A stretch of DNA of 64,000 nucleotides from Nymphaea colorata. Taxonomy: Eukaryota > Streptophyta > Magnoliopsida > Nymphaeales > Nymphaeaceae. The notes below the pieces were generated by a model. That model saw only the letters and a program-made list of their open reading frames with translations, was not told the DNA's origin and ran no database searches. Positions 1 to 11,732 of the stretch are shown here, in pieces; position 1 is the stretch's first letter, and each line of letters begins with the position of its first letter. The stretch spans positions 13,194,106-13,258,105 of the forward strand of contig NC_045141.1 of assembly GCF_008831285.2 (NCBI RefSeq), read 5' to 3'. Made by a program: the position numbers and the translations under genes.

Positions 1-893
1 TGACAAAGAAATTGAGCCACAGAGGATGGAAAGGGAATACCTGAACTGCAAGGAGATGCAAAAAGTAACCATTGAAGTTGATCATTGTGCCATCAACCAC
101 CAGTGGCAACGAGGAATTGACAATGACTTGAACCTCACTAGCGGACATCAACTTCGAGACACCGATCCCATCGGCAGTGGCCACATCGAACCATACACCT
201 TCATCGCAGCAATCAACGAAGGTGGTGGTCTAACAAGGAGAAGTGCAAGAGGAATCGGGAGAGGGATGACATGAGATATTTGGTGGTGGCTTCCAATGGC
301 CTAGGGGCTTTGTAAATGTAGCCCTTTTTGTATATAAGAGAAGTGGATAGCATTTCCAAATTCCAAGCTGTTAATTACAACGTTCTACCCTCCGCCTTGC
401 TGCTGTTCTTTGGCAGGTGGACTGCGGTGCGGGAGATCAGGCTCACGGTCAACCGCGACATCATGATACTGTCGTCATAGATATTCAGCCAAGCAACCTA
501 CAAACTTAAGCAATGTATGATATGCAATTCAAAGACTATATCAGAAGGCGACACAACCAACATACCCATGAACTTGATCAGATTTTATTTATCAAAAGAA
601 TCGAATAAATACATTGAAAAAATGAAAACCAAACAACTAAGTCAACAAAGCTCCTAAACAATCCCATTTCACAATGAAAGTGAAAAATAAACATGACAAG
701 CACTGTGCTGCAAAATCACTAAAGCAGACAGTAAAAGAAAAAATTGAACTACCATAAAATCAAACCAACAATGGGTCAACTCAACAAAACTAAAATACTC
801 AATCTAAACCAGAATGTGATCCTTCGGAAAACAAATCAAACCAATGACCTTCACCTATGGTGGACATGTACAATAACAAGACACGAAGAAACC
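1..893. other. Unresolved intergenic sequence
   Basis: No gene is supported here. A TATA-like stretch (TATATAAG, near 331-338) is followed by a GC-richer segment to about 480. This resembles the promoter half of an LTR, but no partner copy, primer site or polyprotein motif lies beside it in the window, so I leave it unassigned. The short open frame at the very start matches no family I recognise. The remainder (480-893) is AT-rich. Confidence 0.4.
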
Positions 894-1159
894 AGGTCTA
901 AAACCATGAAGGACCCAGGGACATAAACCCCATGCATCTTCAATGGATGGAACTTTTCAAAAATGTAACAATTCAAAATCAACTAATTCTTTTAAAAATG
1001 AGATAAGAGGCTTTCCATGACAGACTAGGTCTAAAACCATGAAAGACCCAGGGACATAAATCCCATGCAGCTTAAATGGATGGAACTTTTCAAAAATGTA
1101 ACAATTCAAAATCGACTAATTCTTTTAAAAAAGAGATAAGAGGCTTTCCATGACAGACT
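894..1159. repeat. 133-bp tandem duplication (two units)
   Basis: Two head-to-tail copies (894-1026 and 1027-1159) begin AGGTCTAAAACCATGAA and end CATGACAGACT. They differ at only a handful of positions, so the duplication is fairly recent. It is not obviously coding and no transposon ends flank it. Confidence 0.9.
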
Positions 1160-3144
1160 CAACCCTAAGTCTGGGTTATGTTGAATACACTCAGTTAATG
1201 ATCTACTTCTCTTGAGACAGAGGAAAGGAAGGAAAATTCATCACAGTCAGCATGAATGGACTGGGTTTTGAGAAATTTCATCTATTCCATGAATGGACAA
1301 GTGGTTTCGTAATGAGAAATGGCAAAACGAGAATTGGTTAATTCATCTTACGCCTAGGAAGCCTACAAATATAACAAGAAATGTCAAGTTTTCACTTTGA
1401 AATAATTTAAAAACAATCAATTAGCTTATAAGCAAGAGTGTTTGTGTTGTGCAAATAATATGACCTTCATTTACCCATAGTACCGTACAAGCATCAAGAT
1501 TCATTTTGCATCAATGCCATCAAATCTCTAGAAGGAATGTCTTTCAATTTCCAAAATATGAACATAAAGGAATCATCCTTGGCATCTTAGGTAATAAAAA
1601 AGAGAAGCAGATATTGACCAAAAAAATCGCACATCTATGAAAGATTGTCACATTCAATTCCTGTGAGTTCAACCTTCATGTTTTTCATCTCTTGGCAGAC
1701 ACATTTCTTTTTTTTTTCATGTTTTTCCTTCTTTTCTTTCTTTCTTTTGCATTTGACTTTTTGGCTTTTTGATTTTTTTTTTTCAGGCCGACCTTCAACT
1801 TTGAGGGAATACCTCACCACCTCAAAGGCTACTATGAAGCTCCACCGCTTCGGTGGTAATGTGTAGCTTTGTGACATGTCCTACCCGTTTCAGCTTACGG
1901 GCTTCGATGAGCCAAAGGTTCATAAGTCGTTATCTTCGCGGGACAGACATATATCATCTATATGCCTACTCGGTACTCTCGATTAACGACTCAGAGGAAC
2001 AACTACACAAGCCTCGAGCCCATCTCTCAACTCTCATTTTGCTACCTGCCAAGATCTTACAGAGCATTGTGGCTTTTCTCTCAAGATATTTTCTTGTTGA
2101 ATCCTTGTAGATGCTTGATCATCAGAGTCGATAGCATTTTCTAGTCTTAATTTTCTCAGCTTCATAAGTTTTTTCTTTACTGCTCATATACAGGAATTTT
2201 TCATATTTCCTCAGCCATTGATTGACAACAAAAACTTAAAATTTTCTCCTTTTACTCGAGAAGGTACCATGAATAAACCAAAGACATATATCATTGTGTG
2301 AGAAAATAATTTTAAAAATGTTTTAAGCAAAATTTAAAATTTTCGCTTCGATAAAAATTCATGACATCAAATGGTATATCAAAAGAAGGAAGGAACTATA
2401 CTCCCTAAAAAGACAGAAAATTGAAAAACAAGATGGGTTGAAAAACAAATTTCACCAATACTCCCATAAAAGCAGTGCCTTCTACACAAAAGGTTAGTTT
2501 AAGGGTGACAAGTTCCCATAGATGTCGGGTCCTCAACTGATTGCAAGTTTGGCAAATGACTTGGGTTAAGCTCTTCACTTTCCTTAAGGAAGAAAAAAAT
2601 AAACCAATCCTACGAGGCGAGTTTTCTAAAATCATCAGCTAAACAATAATGACAACTATAGATTTGGACTCTGTTAGACTCCGAATGGTATGCCAAACTA
2701 CAGACCGTGCACTTGCTAGATAGCACAAATAATATTTGCTAAAACATAACCTCTAAGTAATAAGACAAAAAAAAAGGATATGCATAAATCAAAGCAAAAT
2801 CACCATACAAGTCTGCAGTTCACAATACATTCAGCTTGTGATCAATGTGCAAGAAGGTACAGATACAACACAAGTTATAAACCAAATAGATGTAGCTTTT
2901 CACTATTAATTTCTGTCATGTTGTACTCAATTTTCAGCTACTTTTCCTGAAAGTTTCAGCTTGCATTTCCTGTGATACCATGTTGCAATAGTTTCATGCA
3001 AGACGTAAAATGACAGCAAGTGACTGCCAATCCTTTCGAAAGCTATAGCTGTACCATCCAAGCAACTAACCTAGCAAAACTAAAACAACTTCAACATGAC
3101 ATAGCAATCCTTTTTAGATATAATCTCAATACAATTACAGTAAC
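1160..3144. other. Intergenic, no gene supported
   Basis: Mostly AT-rich. The exception is about 1780-2120, which has a more balanced composition and is fairly open in two plus-strand frames, as if derived from coding or organellar DNA. I could not match it to a family. The segment downstream of the ABCG relic (below 3145 on the minus strand) was searched for the next transporter exon and none was found. Confidence 0.4.
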
Positions 3145-4257
3145 ATGTGAATCCAATATTGAGAAGTATTGTGAAGCCAAAAAGAGCTCCTACTAATATC
3201 CAATAAAAGTAACCAGGGAAATCAAGACCTCTGCTCATCAAAACTTGATGCCCCACACTGGTATTTCCAGAAGAAATCTGTGAGGAAGCAAAATTAGAAT
3301 AGTGGTTATAAGAATCCATATTTCCTTGAACAAAACGAATATAAAATTCAGGGAGTGAGTTCAGTGGTCTCTACCTCTCTCCATCTCGGGGCAAGGAATT
3401 TGTTGCCAGAAATTGCTATCTGAGCATAGGTCATCGGAGATATCCAAAATACCCATTTCAACCAAACTGGCATGGAAGCTGTTACAAAAATGGAAACACA
3501 ATATAATTTTGTTGAGTGCCTTTTGGAGCCACCATAAAGTTATTGTTGAGGATACTTGGCATAATTGATAAAGTAGTGGGACTTGAGAGAATAGGTAGCA
3601 ACTTTGGTAGGATACGAAAGCGTGAGAAGTGCATCACAACATTGCAACGTGAACCCGTGATACATTTAGAAATCAAAACAGAATGTTTCACCAAAAGATT
3701 CACCAACAAATTCATGGTTTATGGTAAATTACAGGAAAGTTTCAGCAATTAAAAGTTTACAAGGAATTAATAATCCAAAGCTAAAAAAAAAACATTTACT
3801 AAGCAAATGGATAAAATTCTCATTAGTATAACGGTATCACTATAAAATTGTGACATTATCATGAAATGTTTTAAATTCCTGTATTTACAATATCTCAGGC
3901 AATTTTACCACTTTTATTCTCTTAATATCTCATAACAATTCAAAATTTTAAACCAATGTGTGACCATGCCTAAAATTTTGTGTCTCGCTTTTTGTCATGG
4001 TTAATGCTTGCCCAAGTCGACCCTTTCTTTCACAAGATTAGAATTCATTATCCTGAGTTGGTAAAATGTGTTGATACTTAAGGATATGAAACTCACGTCC
4101 GGGAATAAGGCAGCCATCAAACAGTAAGATTGCTAGTAAACTAAAAATGCCAGCCATGAATGCAGCAGCCATTGTCTGGGTAACAGAGGCAAGGAGGCGG
4201 AACAAAGAAGCTGCAAATTGATAAACAGCAAAGAGAAGACGGAACTGGCAGAAAAAC
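3145..4257 (-). pseudogene. PDR-type ABCG transporter relic (three TMD1 exons)
   Basis: Three minus-strand exons can be spliced in frame: 4257-4097, 3478-3375 and 3277 to about 3145. They encode the end of the first transmembrane domain of a full-size ABCG (pleiotropic drug resistance) transporter. Visible motifs are FFCQFRLLFAVYQFAASLF, then MPVWLKWVFWISPMTYAQ, then [17 protein letters not shown]. Junctions are consistent: exon A ends in phase 1 before GTGAGT, exon B starts after CAG-like AACAG, and exon B ends before GTAGAG. Missing are the first nucleotide-binding domain upstream and the linker, second nucleotide-binding domain and TMD2 downstream, although these genes normally encode about 1,400 residues. 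The remaining exons are not disrupted by stops. I infer a fragment left by deletion or duplication, not a working transporter. Family assignment is firm; subfamily is not. Confidence 0.75.
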
Positions 4258-6060
4258 CTGCACAAGGCAAATAAGTACAGATGACATAAACAAGCTCAGC
4301 AGACACCAGCCATGTATAGTTAGACCCCCAGATTAAGCTGGTGCAAATTAAGGCCAAACCTCATCCAACATAGAGACATAGACACCTCATTTACAAGATT
4401 TAGAAAGTGTCTTTTTTTTATTTGATCAGAAGTGTTTAAATGTCAAAATAATGGCTCCTTTCATATATATATATATATATATGAAAACATTGGAACCTTA
4501 ATTTTTTAATCAACATGTTTTTCTTATTTTGAATCAGCACTGAAGACACACATCCATAGCAGATATTAAATATAACACGGGAACCTTAATTTTGGCGAAA
4601 CCGTGTGCGAAGCATGAAATGCGTTCCATGGAAGGGTTTCATCAGTGGACTATTAATCGGGTGTAGACCAGCCGTGACGAAGGCGGTTACCAAGCCATTT
4701 GTGGTCGCGTTGTGAGCACTAAGCACTAAGGGCAGCGAGTTCTTGTGACTTGAATCAAAATCTGGATCTGACCTATCAGCCCGTGTCAGTGAACGGGAGC
4801 AAGGAACGAGATCTGTGCTCCTTAACGCGCTTCCGGTCACTGATCGGAAAAAGAAAAGGGACCAACAACAAATTCCGGTCACTAATCGGAAAAAGAAAAG
4901 GGACCAACAACAAACTGAACCTCGGCAAAGCGCCAGCTAATTCCCTTCGCCGCCAGCTTGTCCAATTTTCTCGTCACGGTTCCAAAATCCGATGATCCTA
5001 TAATATTTTTTCCTTAAATAAAGCAAAAATAAGGAAATTAACGGTATCTCAGCTGAGTCCTATCCATCTTGACGGAATGATGGATCAGCCCATCAAAAGA
5101 TGGAGCTCTGTTTCCGGCTTCGCGCACATTGCACGATCAGATCTTAAGCAAATATCAGGTTACTAATGTCAGATCTCACAGAGTCTCAGTCCCTCTTTTG
5201 ACGGAGTTCCATTTCTGCCATCGCGGCTCATGTTTCTGGAGATCTTGAGGCGGTATTCCACCCTCCTATGTAAAGCAAGAATCAAGAAGCCGATGGCCGA
5301 TCCCACCGAGCGTGCCTCTCCATCATCCATCAGAACGCTATGGATTCCGTTGATTTTGCGGTGACACTCCACCTTCTTGTATAAGCAAGTATCAGGCAAC
5401 TAATGACTGCTGCACGCCCTTTTCTGTTGCATCATTGTAAGGAATTCGATTTCCTTGTCGCGATCTCCAGATCCTGGTGATCTCACGTCGACGTCCCGTC
5501 TTCTGGGAAGCAGAAGGCGACAAGTCTTTGCAAATTCTCTAGACCCAAAGAACTCTCAAGATTTCGAAATTTCATCGACACGGAGGCTCGGGACATCCCG
5601 TTCGCCGAACTAACTGCTCCTCACCCTTGGCCTTCGTCTGGAACTCCTCCCTCCCAGAAATCGCCACTGAGTAGTTATCGACGGCAGCCAGACTATCGCC
5701 AATGCCCCCAGGCGTGAATCATCCGCCGATGAGAAGCCAGTCCATGACGGTTTCTCTCTGGCGTCTCTTTGTCAGACTTCGATTTGGCAGAAACCCCAGT
5801 ATCGGGTGAAATTTCTGGTCGCCGAATGAGGTTTTGCCTGAGTAATTGCCCCTAATGGGCTTGATAATGTTTGGGTACCCGCCAGCAATTCTTGAAGAGT
5901 TGTGCCCCCAGGCCCAACCCAGCAATTTATTTGTTTGTGACTTGAAAACACAATACACTCCTGTTCCAAGATCCAAAGCCATCAAAAGAAACTTAAAATT
6001 AAGCAATAAATAACTTCACGTGACATATATTTTAAGTTTTCAAGTATCTAACATGCAACC
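4258..6060. other. Intergenic with AT microsatellite and short tandem repeat
   Basis: No gene is recognised. It contains an (AT)n run near 4464-4482 and a 42-bp tandem duplication at 4831-4914. From about 4600 to 5970 the composition is more GC-balanced than the surroundings and several short frames are open on both strands. None shows a family motif. Confidence 0.4.
4831..4914. repeat. 42-bp tandem duplication
   Basis: Units 4831-4872 and 4873-4914 begin TTCCGGTCACT and end ACCAACAACAAA. They differ at one position, indicating a very recent slip or unequal exchange. Confidence 0.92.
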
Positions 6061-6313
6061 TGGGCACGTCGAGCTGCCGGCGGGTACCCAAAGTGATTCA
6101 GGCCCGAGTCCAGGCCCTGAAAAAGGGACACCAGATCTACTCTGGTGGGATCGATAATGTTTTTTTAATATATATTTTATTAATTTTTATATATAATTAT
6201 AATATTTATTACGACTTTTTATATTAATACATATACATTTTTTAATTTAGTCGGGTCAGGCCTAGACCGAGCTCAGGCTCGTGTTTAAGTATTGGGTCGG
6301 GCCGGGCTAGCCC
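6061..6313. repeat. GGGTCGGGC-type dispersed repeat, target of the gypsy insertion
   Basis: Degenerate GGGTC/GGGCC-rich sequence (for example GGGTCGGGCCGGGCT at 6292-6306) with an AT-rich middle. It continues on the far side of the gypsy element after the duplicated AGCCC, so the retrotransposon landed inside this older repeat. Confidence 0.5.
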
Positions 6314-6715
6314 TGTCACGGGCTGACAACTTCTGCCCGTGCGGCGCGACAAGAACCTAATTGCCGCAAGCCTTCAAACCGCTGAACGGAGCGCAAAAGT
6401 AGTTTGAGAAAACGAGTGTATAAAGAATGCTTGTAAATAAAGAAATCTCGCAATGTATTCGCTTGGAAAATTAGTACATCACGAGAAAGATAAGCAAGGA
6501 GAATAATCTCGACTTTACTTATATAGGATGGCCGAGGCCTCTTACAAGATTCTCATGCCGACCACCAAAAACAAGAAATCCCAATACTTGACACTTAGAC
6601 CGGTGGGAGGGTACTCCCTTACAAGTAAACATGCATAAGCAAATGACTCAACATAAGCAAAGGAAGCACAATGCAAAACAAAGCAAAGGACTAGACTCCC
6701 AGACACAGGGGAACA
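6314..6715 (-). repeat. Gypsy 3' LTR
   Basis: 402 bp, beginning TGTCACGGGCTGAC and ending GGGGAACA on the plus strand. It is the downstream LTR in element orientation. It keeps a TATA-like box (TATATAAGT on the minus strand, 6517-6525) that the other LTR lacks. Confidence 0.93.
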
Positions 6716-6717
6716 GG

Positions 6718-6729
6718 CTCCCCCCTTCA
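6718..6729 (-). other. Gypsy polypurine tract
   Basis: Minus-strand AAGGGGGGAG lies immediately upstream of the 3' LTR, the expected position and composition for the plus-strand primer. Confidence 0.8.
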
Positions 6730-6731
6730 AG

Positions 6732-7112
6732 TTATGCGCCGTCCTCGGCGCCAGCAGTTTCTTGATAGGCCTTGACTTCCAGTGGATAGCGCTGCTTCAT
6801 GCGGAATGCATACTCCCAATTGGGGTTGTATTCGCCTATCCACTTCACTTGGTACTTTTTCGACTCCCCCAAATAGTTTGTCTTGTGCCGAAGAATCTCT
6901 TCCATCTGACGGTTCGCCGCTCGCTTGGTCGATGGGGCTCGTTGCAGGATCGGGTCTCGTTCTGGAACGCTTCTCTTGGGGTCTTCCTCATCGATATAGA
7001 AGGGCTTCAGGTTACAAACAAAGAACACTGAATGCACCTTAAAGTCTGGCGGCAAGTCCAGCTTGTAGGCTAGCTTTTCGATTCTCTTCAGCACTGTGAA
7101 AGGGTCTCTCAT
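6732..7112 (-). pseudogene. Gypsy integrase C-terminus and chromodomain
   Basis: Minus-strand frame carrying the conserved LPPDFKVHSVFFVCNLKPF segment that follows the plant gypsy integrase core. It then has a chromodomain-like end with KYQVKWIGEYNPNWEYAF, the aromatic/KW pattern of retroelement chromodomains. Chromodomains are thought to direct integration to chromatin marks. It is in a different frame from the integrase core, so a frameshift lies near 7100-7115. It ends with a normal stop just before the purine tract. Confidence 0.85.
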
Positions 7113-8100
7113 ACTTGCGAATCAATGACCTGTGTCGACCACGGAAAATGCCCGTGCGATCAGGATAGAGCTTCACGAGGACTTGATCACCGACTCGGAA
7201 TTCCATTGGCCTTCGATTCCGATCTGTAAACTTTTTCATCTTTTTGACGGCCTTGTGTAAGAACGTCTTAGCCATTTCCGTCTGTTCCTGCCAATCGCGA
7301 ACGAACTGGTAGGCAAAAGTGGGTCTTCCCTTTTCTTGGGCTGCAAGGGTATGCGGCATCAACGGTTGTTGTCTAGTGGCTATTTCGAATGGACTATGTC
7401 GAGAAGACTCGCTCTTCTGCAAATTGTAGCAAAATTGAGCTACATCCAACAATTTCACTCAATCCTTTTGATTCGTGCTGACATAGTGTCGAAGGTATTG
7501 TTCCAACAATCCGTTGATTCGTTCAGTTTGGCCGTCCGTTTGAGAGTGGAAACTTGTTGAGAATAATAAATCCGAACCCAACAAACGAAATACTTCGCGC
7601 CAAAATTTTCCTGTGAAGCGAGCGTCCCGATCACTGAAAATGCTTTTCGGCACGCCCCAATGCTTGACTATATGCTTCACGAACAGCTCTGCCGTCTTCT
7701 CCGCAGGACATTCTTTAGAGCCTGGGATGAAGGTGGCATACTTTGAAAATCTATCCCCAACCACAAGGATGGAACTGAAGCCGTCAACTTTGGACAAGCT
7801 AACCATGAAGTTCATGGAGAGGCATTCCCACGGACGTTCTGGAATAGGAAGAGGCTCCAGGAGACCGGCAGGCTTCTGGTTTGTTCCCATGTCCTGCTGA
7901 CAGATCAAGCATGTTTTCACATAGGCTTCAACATCGTCGCGCATCTGTGGCCAGTAGTAGCCACGTTCGAGCAGTGCCAGTGTCCGCTCCTGGCCAAGAT
8001 AGCCAGCCCACAACGAGTCATGACACTCCTTCAGCAACTCTCGTCGGAGATTTCCCCATCTAGGCACGAACACTTGTCTGCCCTTTGCCATCAAAGGTCC
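7113..8100 (-). pseudogene. Gypsy integrase (zinc finger and DDE core)
   Basis: The N-terminal HHCC zinc-binding region is visible (H-D-S-L-W-A-G-Y-L-G, then CLICQQ). The rve core follows with a D in FMVSLSKVDGFSSILVV/GDRFSKYATFI, a second D in IFSDRDARF, and the glutamate in SQTDGQTERINGLLEQYL. All three DDE residues are present. A TGA at 7459-7461 replaces an expected Trp codon (TGG) and a TAA lies at 8104-8106 just upstream. Otherwise the frame continues to about 7113. Confidence 0.9.
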
Positions 8101-9999
8101 ATCTTATAGCCAGAATCGTCGCGTCTTTCCCGCCTTCGTTGTTTCGACCAAGTGCTTGGCCACTGGGTCCTGCTTCATGCCTTCTCGAATCCGCCCGAGA
8201 AGAGCACCCTCGAGTTACGCTTCGGATGATGTTGTTCGGGTAGCTGCCAACTCCGCCTTCCGACTCAGTGCATCGGCTACGACGTTTGTCTTCCTTTCCT
8301 TGTACTCCAAGGCGAAATCGAATTCTGCAAGGAATTCCTGCCATCGAGTCTGCTTCGGACTCAACTTCTTTTGAGTCTGGAAGTAGCTTGTGGCTACGTT
8401 ATCAGTCTTTACCACGAATTGAGACCCCAATAAGTAATGCCTCCATGTGCGAAGACAATGAATAATGGCCGTCATTTCCCTTTCGTGCACGGAGTACCGT
8501 CGCTTCGCGTCTTTCAGCTTTCGACTCTCATAGGCGACTGGATGACCTTCCTGCATCAAAACTCCTCCAATGGCAAAAACAAATGCATCCGTGTGGACTT
8601 CAAATTTCCTTGTGTGGTCGGGCAACCTGAGCACAGGCTCCTGCGTCAGGGCCCTCTTCAACTTCTCGAAGGCATCTTCTTCAAGCTCTTCCCAAGCCCA
8701 AGTTCGGTTTTTCTTTAGCAAATCAGTGAGAGGCGCAGTTATCAAAGAATACCCATCAATGAATCGTCGATAGTAATTTACCAAACCGAGAAAAGAACGT
8801 AGTTCTGGTACATTGGTTGGCGGTTTCCAGTCTTGAATTGCCCTCACCTTTTCTGTGTCCATTCGCAGCTGACCTTTTCCCACAATGTGACCGAGAAAAC
8901 TGATTTTCGGTTGGCCGAATAGGCACTTCTCGCGCTTCACATAGAGTTCATTTTCCTCCAATACCTTGAACACTGTCCGCAAGTGTTCCACATGGTCCCT
9001 CATGGAGCTGTTGTACACTACAATGTCATCAATATAGACTACCACGAACTTATCTAAGTACGGATAGAATATCTTGTTCATTAGAGTCGAAAAAGTGGCT
9101 GGGGCATTCGTCAACCCGAACGGCATTACCAAGAATTCAAAGGCACCGTAGTGAGTGACACAAGTGGTCTATGGCTCGTCGCCATCAACAATCCGTACTT
9201 GCCAATATCCTGATCTGAGGTCTAACTTGGAAAACACTTGAGCTTCGCCCAGTTGATGTAAGGGGTATTTGTTTTTCACCGTTACCTTGTTCAACGCTCG
9301 ATAATCCACACATAACCTTTTGGAACCGTCATGCTTCGCTTGGAATAACACTGGTGCACCAAAAGGAGCTTTGGAGGGTCTGATTATACCTCCAGATAGC
9401 ATCTCGTCCAACTGTCGCCGAAGTTCTCTTAATTCTACAGGGGCCATTCGATATGGTGCCATGGCCGGGGATTTGGCACCAGGAAGGAGTTCGATGGCAT
9501 GATCCACCTCACGTCGAGGTGGCAGCCGTCTAGGGAGCTCCGCAGGCATTATTCCTGCGAATTTCGCTAAGACAGGCGCAAGCGCCTCTGGGACCAAACC
9601 AGGGGAGTCATTAGTCACTTCCCTGATTGTCACCAAATATGTCTCTTCGCCGTGTTTGAGGCCTTTATTCAACTGAAGGGCAGATATCATTGCGGCTTTG
9701 CCCTTATCCCTCTTTATCGATGTTACTGGAACCATACAAGGGGACTTCTCGTCCATGATACTGATACTGTGTAGGTGTGGCATTGGAACCATTTTCGCTG
9801 TACTGAGGAGCTCCATGCCTAGGATCATCTGGAAATCATCCATCGGGACCACCGAGAAGTTGGTCCTTCCTAATGAACTCTCAATCTTCACAACCGCATC
9901 ACGGGCCACTCCGTGGATGGGTTTGGCCTCTGAGTTCACCGCCTTCATGCGTAACTCTCTCCTCAAAAGGGTTAGGCCTAGTCTTCTCGACTGAGACAA
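8101..9999 (-). pseudogene. Gypsy reverse transcriptase and RNase H
   Basis: The frame includes [20 protein letters not shown], then the catalytic YIDD box (9025-9036) and the [12 protein letters not shown] thumb region. RNase H follows with [16 protein letters not shown] and the SRKL/HEREM segment. It is interrupted by a TAG at 9169-9171 (expected Lys) and a TAA at 8215-8217; other positions look conserved. It is continuous in frame with the integrase core, as in a normal pol polyprotein. Confidence 0.93.
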
Positions 10000-10237
10000 A
10001 GTTATGTGTGGCTTCCGTGTCTACCATAGCCAGGGTAGACCTTCCATTTACCAGGATTTTCAAGTACATGAGCTCGTTAGAAGGTGTCGCTGTCACCTTC
10101 ACTTTTTCCCCCCTTTTTATGTTATTCAAAAGTTGAAGTGCACCTATCTTTGGTCCTTCCCCTTCTTCACCTTGTGCCACATTAGTAGATTGCCTTAAAG
10201 AGCTTGCTTGATTGTCCCTGTTTACACGCTTTAGACA
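9985..10237 (-). pseudogene. Gypsy aspartic protease with altered active site
   Basis: The protease core reads [12 protein letters not shown], where plant gypsy elements normally have D-T/S-G-A-T-H. The active-site Gly is replaced by Glu (near 9999-10028). A frameshift near 9990 joins this frame to pol, because the residues following EKTR continue in the other frame. The substitution and the shift together indicate inactivity. Confidence 0.8.
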
Positions 10238-11280
10238 TTACCTCCTTAAGTGATTACCATCGCAAAACCAACATTTCAACACTCTATTCTGAGAGTTGTC
10301 GTTTCTGCGAAAGAAAGTTCTTCTTTCGACTTGGCGCTGAGTTGATGGTTCATCTTTCCGTTCCCTTCGATCATCTTTCTTTCCTCCATGGTCAGGCTTC
10401 TTCGACGGCTTGAAGGCATTAGTGTAGCTCTTGCGCTGAGTATCAGCCAAACGTTCTGCTACCACATAAGCATCTTCCAAGGTCTCTGGATTACTCCTTT
10501 TCACTTTGGATTGTGCCCACGACCGAAGTCCCAAAATAAACCAGTTCAATTTATCTTGTTCTTGCATATCTGACACATCTAACATCAGCCTTTGATAGGC
10601 CCTCACGTAATCTCGCAAGGATCCGGTATGTTTCAGTTTACCAACCATCCGATAGGCATGGCGTGTCGCATTCGGGGGCATGAAGTAAGTTCTTAACTCT
10701 CACTGAAAATCATCGAAAGTGTCTATTGTGCAGATCCCCTTCTGAATGTCGAGCCTTTTCCTTCTTCACCATGCCACAACATCGTCCTCTAGCAACATAG
10801 CCATAGTCTTGACTTGAAGGTCGTCCCCCATAACACCTTGCAAGTCCAGGTAATACTCTACTTGGAATAAAAAGTTGTCGATCACTTGACTATCCCGAGT
10901 TTCGTTGTATTTAGCTGGTCTCTGAACGTCGACCCTCGCTGGCCGATCGTCACCTCCACCTACAGAGATCTGTCGCTGTAGTGTGCGGTTCTTTACCTGA
11001 AGTTCCTTGACTTCAGCCTGTAACGCGGTCACCCGATTCATGGCCACTAGGTCGGCCACTTGTTCCGCAGTACCTTCATCTCGTCCTTCATTTCCCTGAA
11101 GGACTCAGCTGCAAAACTCAACGCTTCTTCATGAGTAGTTACGTCGGTAGCCAGCTTGTTCACCATCTCGGTCAGGTCTTCCTAACCCTGGGATGTACCC
11201 ATCTCGTCAGAATGGGCTACCCCCTTGCCCTTGGTACTTTGCATATTGTATTGAGTCGCTAGGGCTTCTACCTCTTCGAT
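10238..11280 (-). pseudogene. Gypsy gag
   Basis: Gag-like segments include LALQAEVKELQ-type coiled coil, VDNFLFQVEYYLDL-like capsid residues and PPNATRHAYRMVGKLKHTG. A partial zinc knuckle (CWFCDGNHLRR) lies near 10240. Stops interrupt it at 10700-10702 and 10766-10768, plus a TAG after GTSQG near 11180. The first in-frame Met in this frame is near 11241. Upstream codons toward the primer site are open but lack a start. Confidence 0.8.
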
Positions 11281-11342
11281 CAACGATCGTCGGCGTGTAG
11301 TTCTACACCGACTATCCAACCGCTTCCCTAGATTGTCGAACC

Positions 11343-11356
11343 TGGGCTCTGATACC
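11343..11356 (-). other. Gypsy primer-binding site (tRNA-iMet type)
   Basis: Minus-strand GGTATCAGAGCCC, three bases inside the 5' LTR, matches the common plant primer site TGGTATCAGAGC complementary to the 3' end of initiator tRNA-Met, with the first base changed. Confidence 0.85.
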
Positions 11357-11359
11357 TGT

Positions 11360-11727
11360 TGTCACGGGCTGACAACTTCGGCCCGTGCGGCGCGGCAAGA
11401 ACGTAATTGCCGCAAGCCTTTAAACCGCTGCACGGGGCGCAAAAGTAGTTTAAGAAAACGAATGTATAAAGAATGCTTGTAAATAAAGAAATCTCGCAAT
11501 GTATTCGCTTGGAAAATTAGTACATCACGAGAAAGATAAGCAAGGAGAATGATCCCGACCACCCAAAACAAGAAATCTCAATACTTGATACTTAGACCGA
11601 TGAGAGGTTACTCCCTTACAAGTAAACATGCATAAGCAAATGACTCAACATAAGCAAAACATAAGCAAATGAAACACAATGCAAAACAAAACAAATGACT
11701 ATACAGACTCCCAGACATAGGGGAACA
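11360..11727 (-). repeat. Gypsy 5' LTR with TATA-region deletion
   Basis: 368 bp. Compared with the other LTR it lacks 49 bp at 11552/11553 (the part that contains the TATA-like box at 6517-6525) and gains about 15 bp of AAGCAAAACATAAG-type repeat. Elsewhere the two LTRs are close to identical by eye. Confidence 0.92.
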
Positions 11728-11732
11728 AGCCC

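Larger units (their letters stand above)
6314..11727 (-). mobile_element. Ty3/gypsy chromodomain LTR retrotransposon (complete, decayed)
   Basis: A full-length 5.41-kb element transcribed on the minus strand. LTRs lie at 6314-6715 and 11360-11727, both TG...CA. A perfect 5-bp target duplication AGCCC flanks it at 6309-6313 and 11728-11732. A tRNA-iMet-type primer site sits beside the 11360 LTR and a purine tract beside the 6715 LTR. Order on the minus strand is gag, protease, RT, RNase H, integrase, chromodomain, which places it in the plant chromovirus branch of Ty3/gypsy. Short LTRs and small size resemble Reina-type elements, but I do not fix the clade. The polyprotein is broken by several stops and two frameshifts, and the upstream LTR has lost its TATA region, so autonomous activity is very unlikely. 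Confidence 0.96.
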
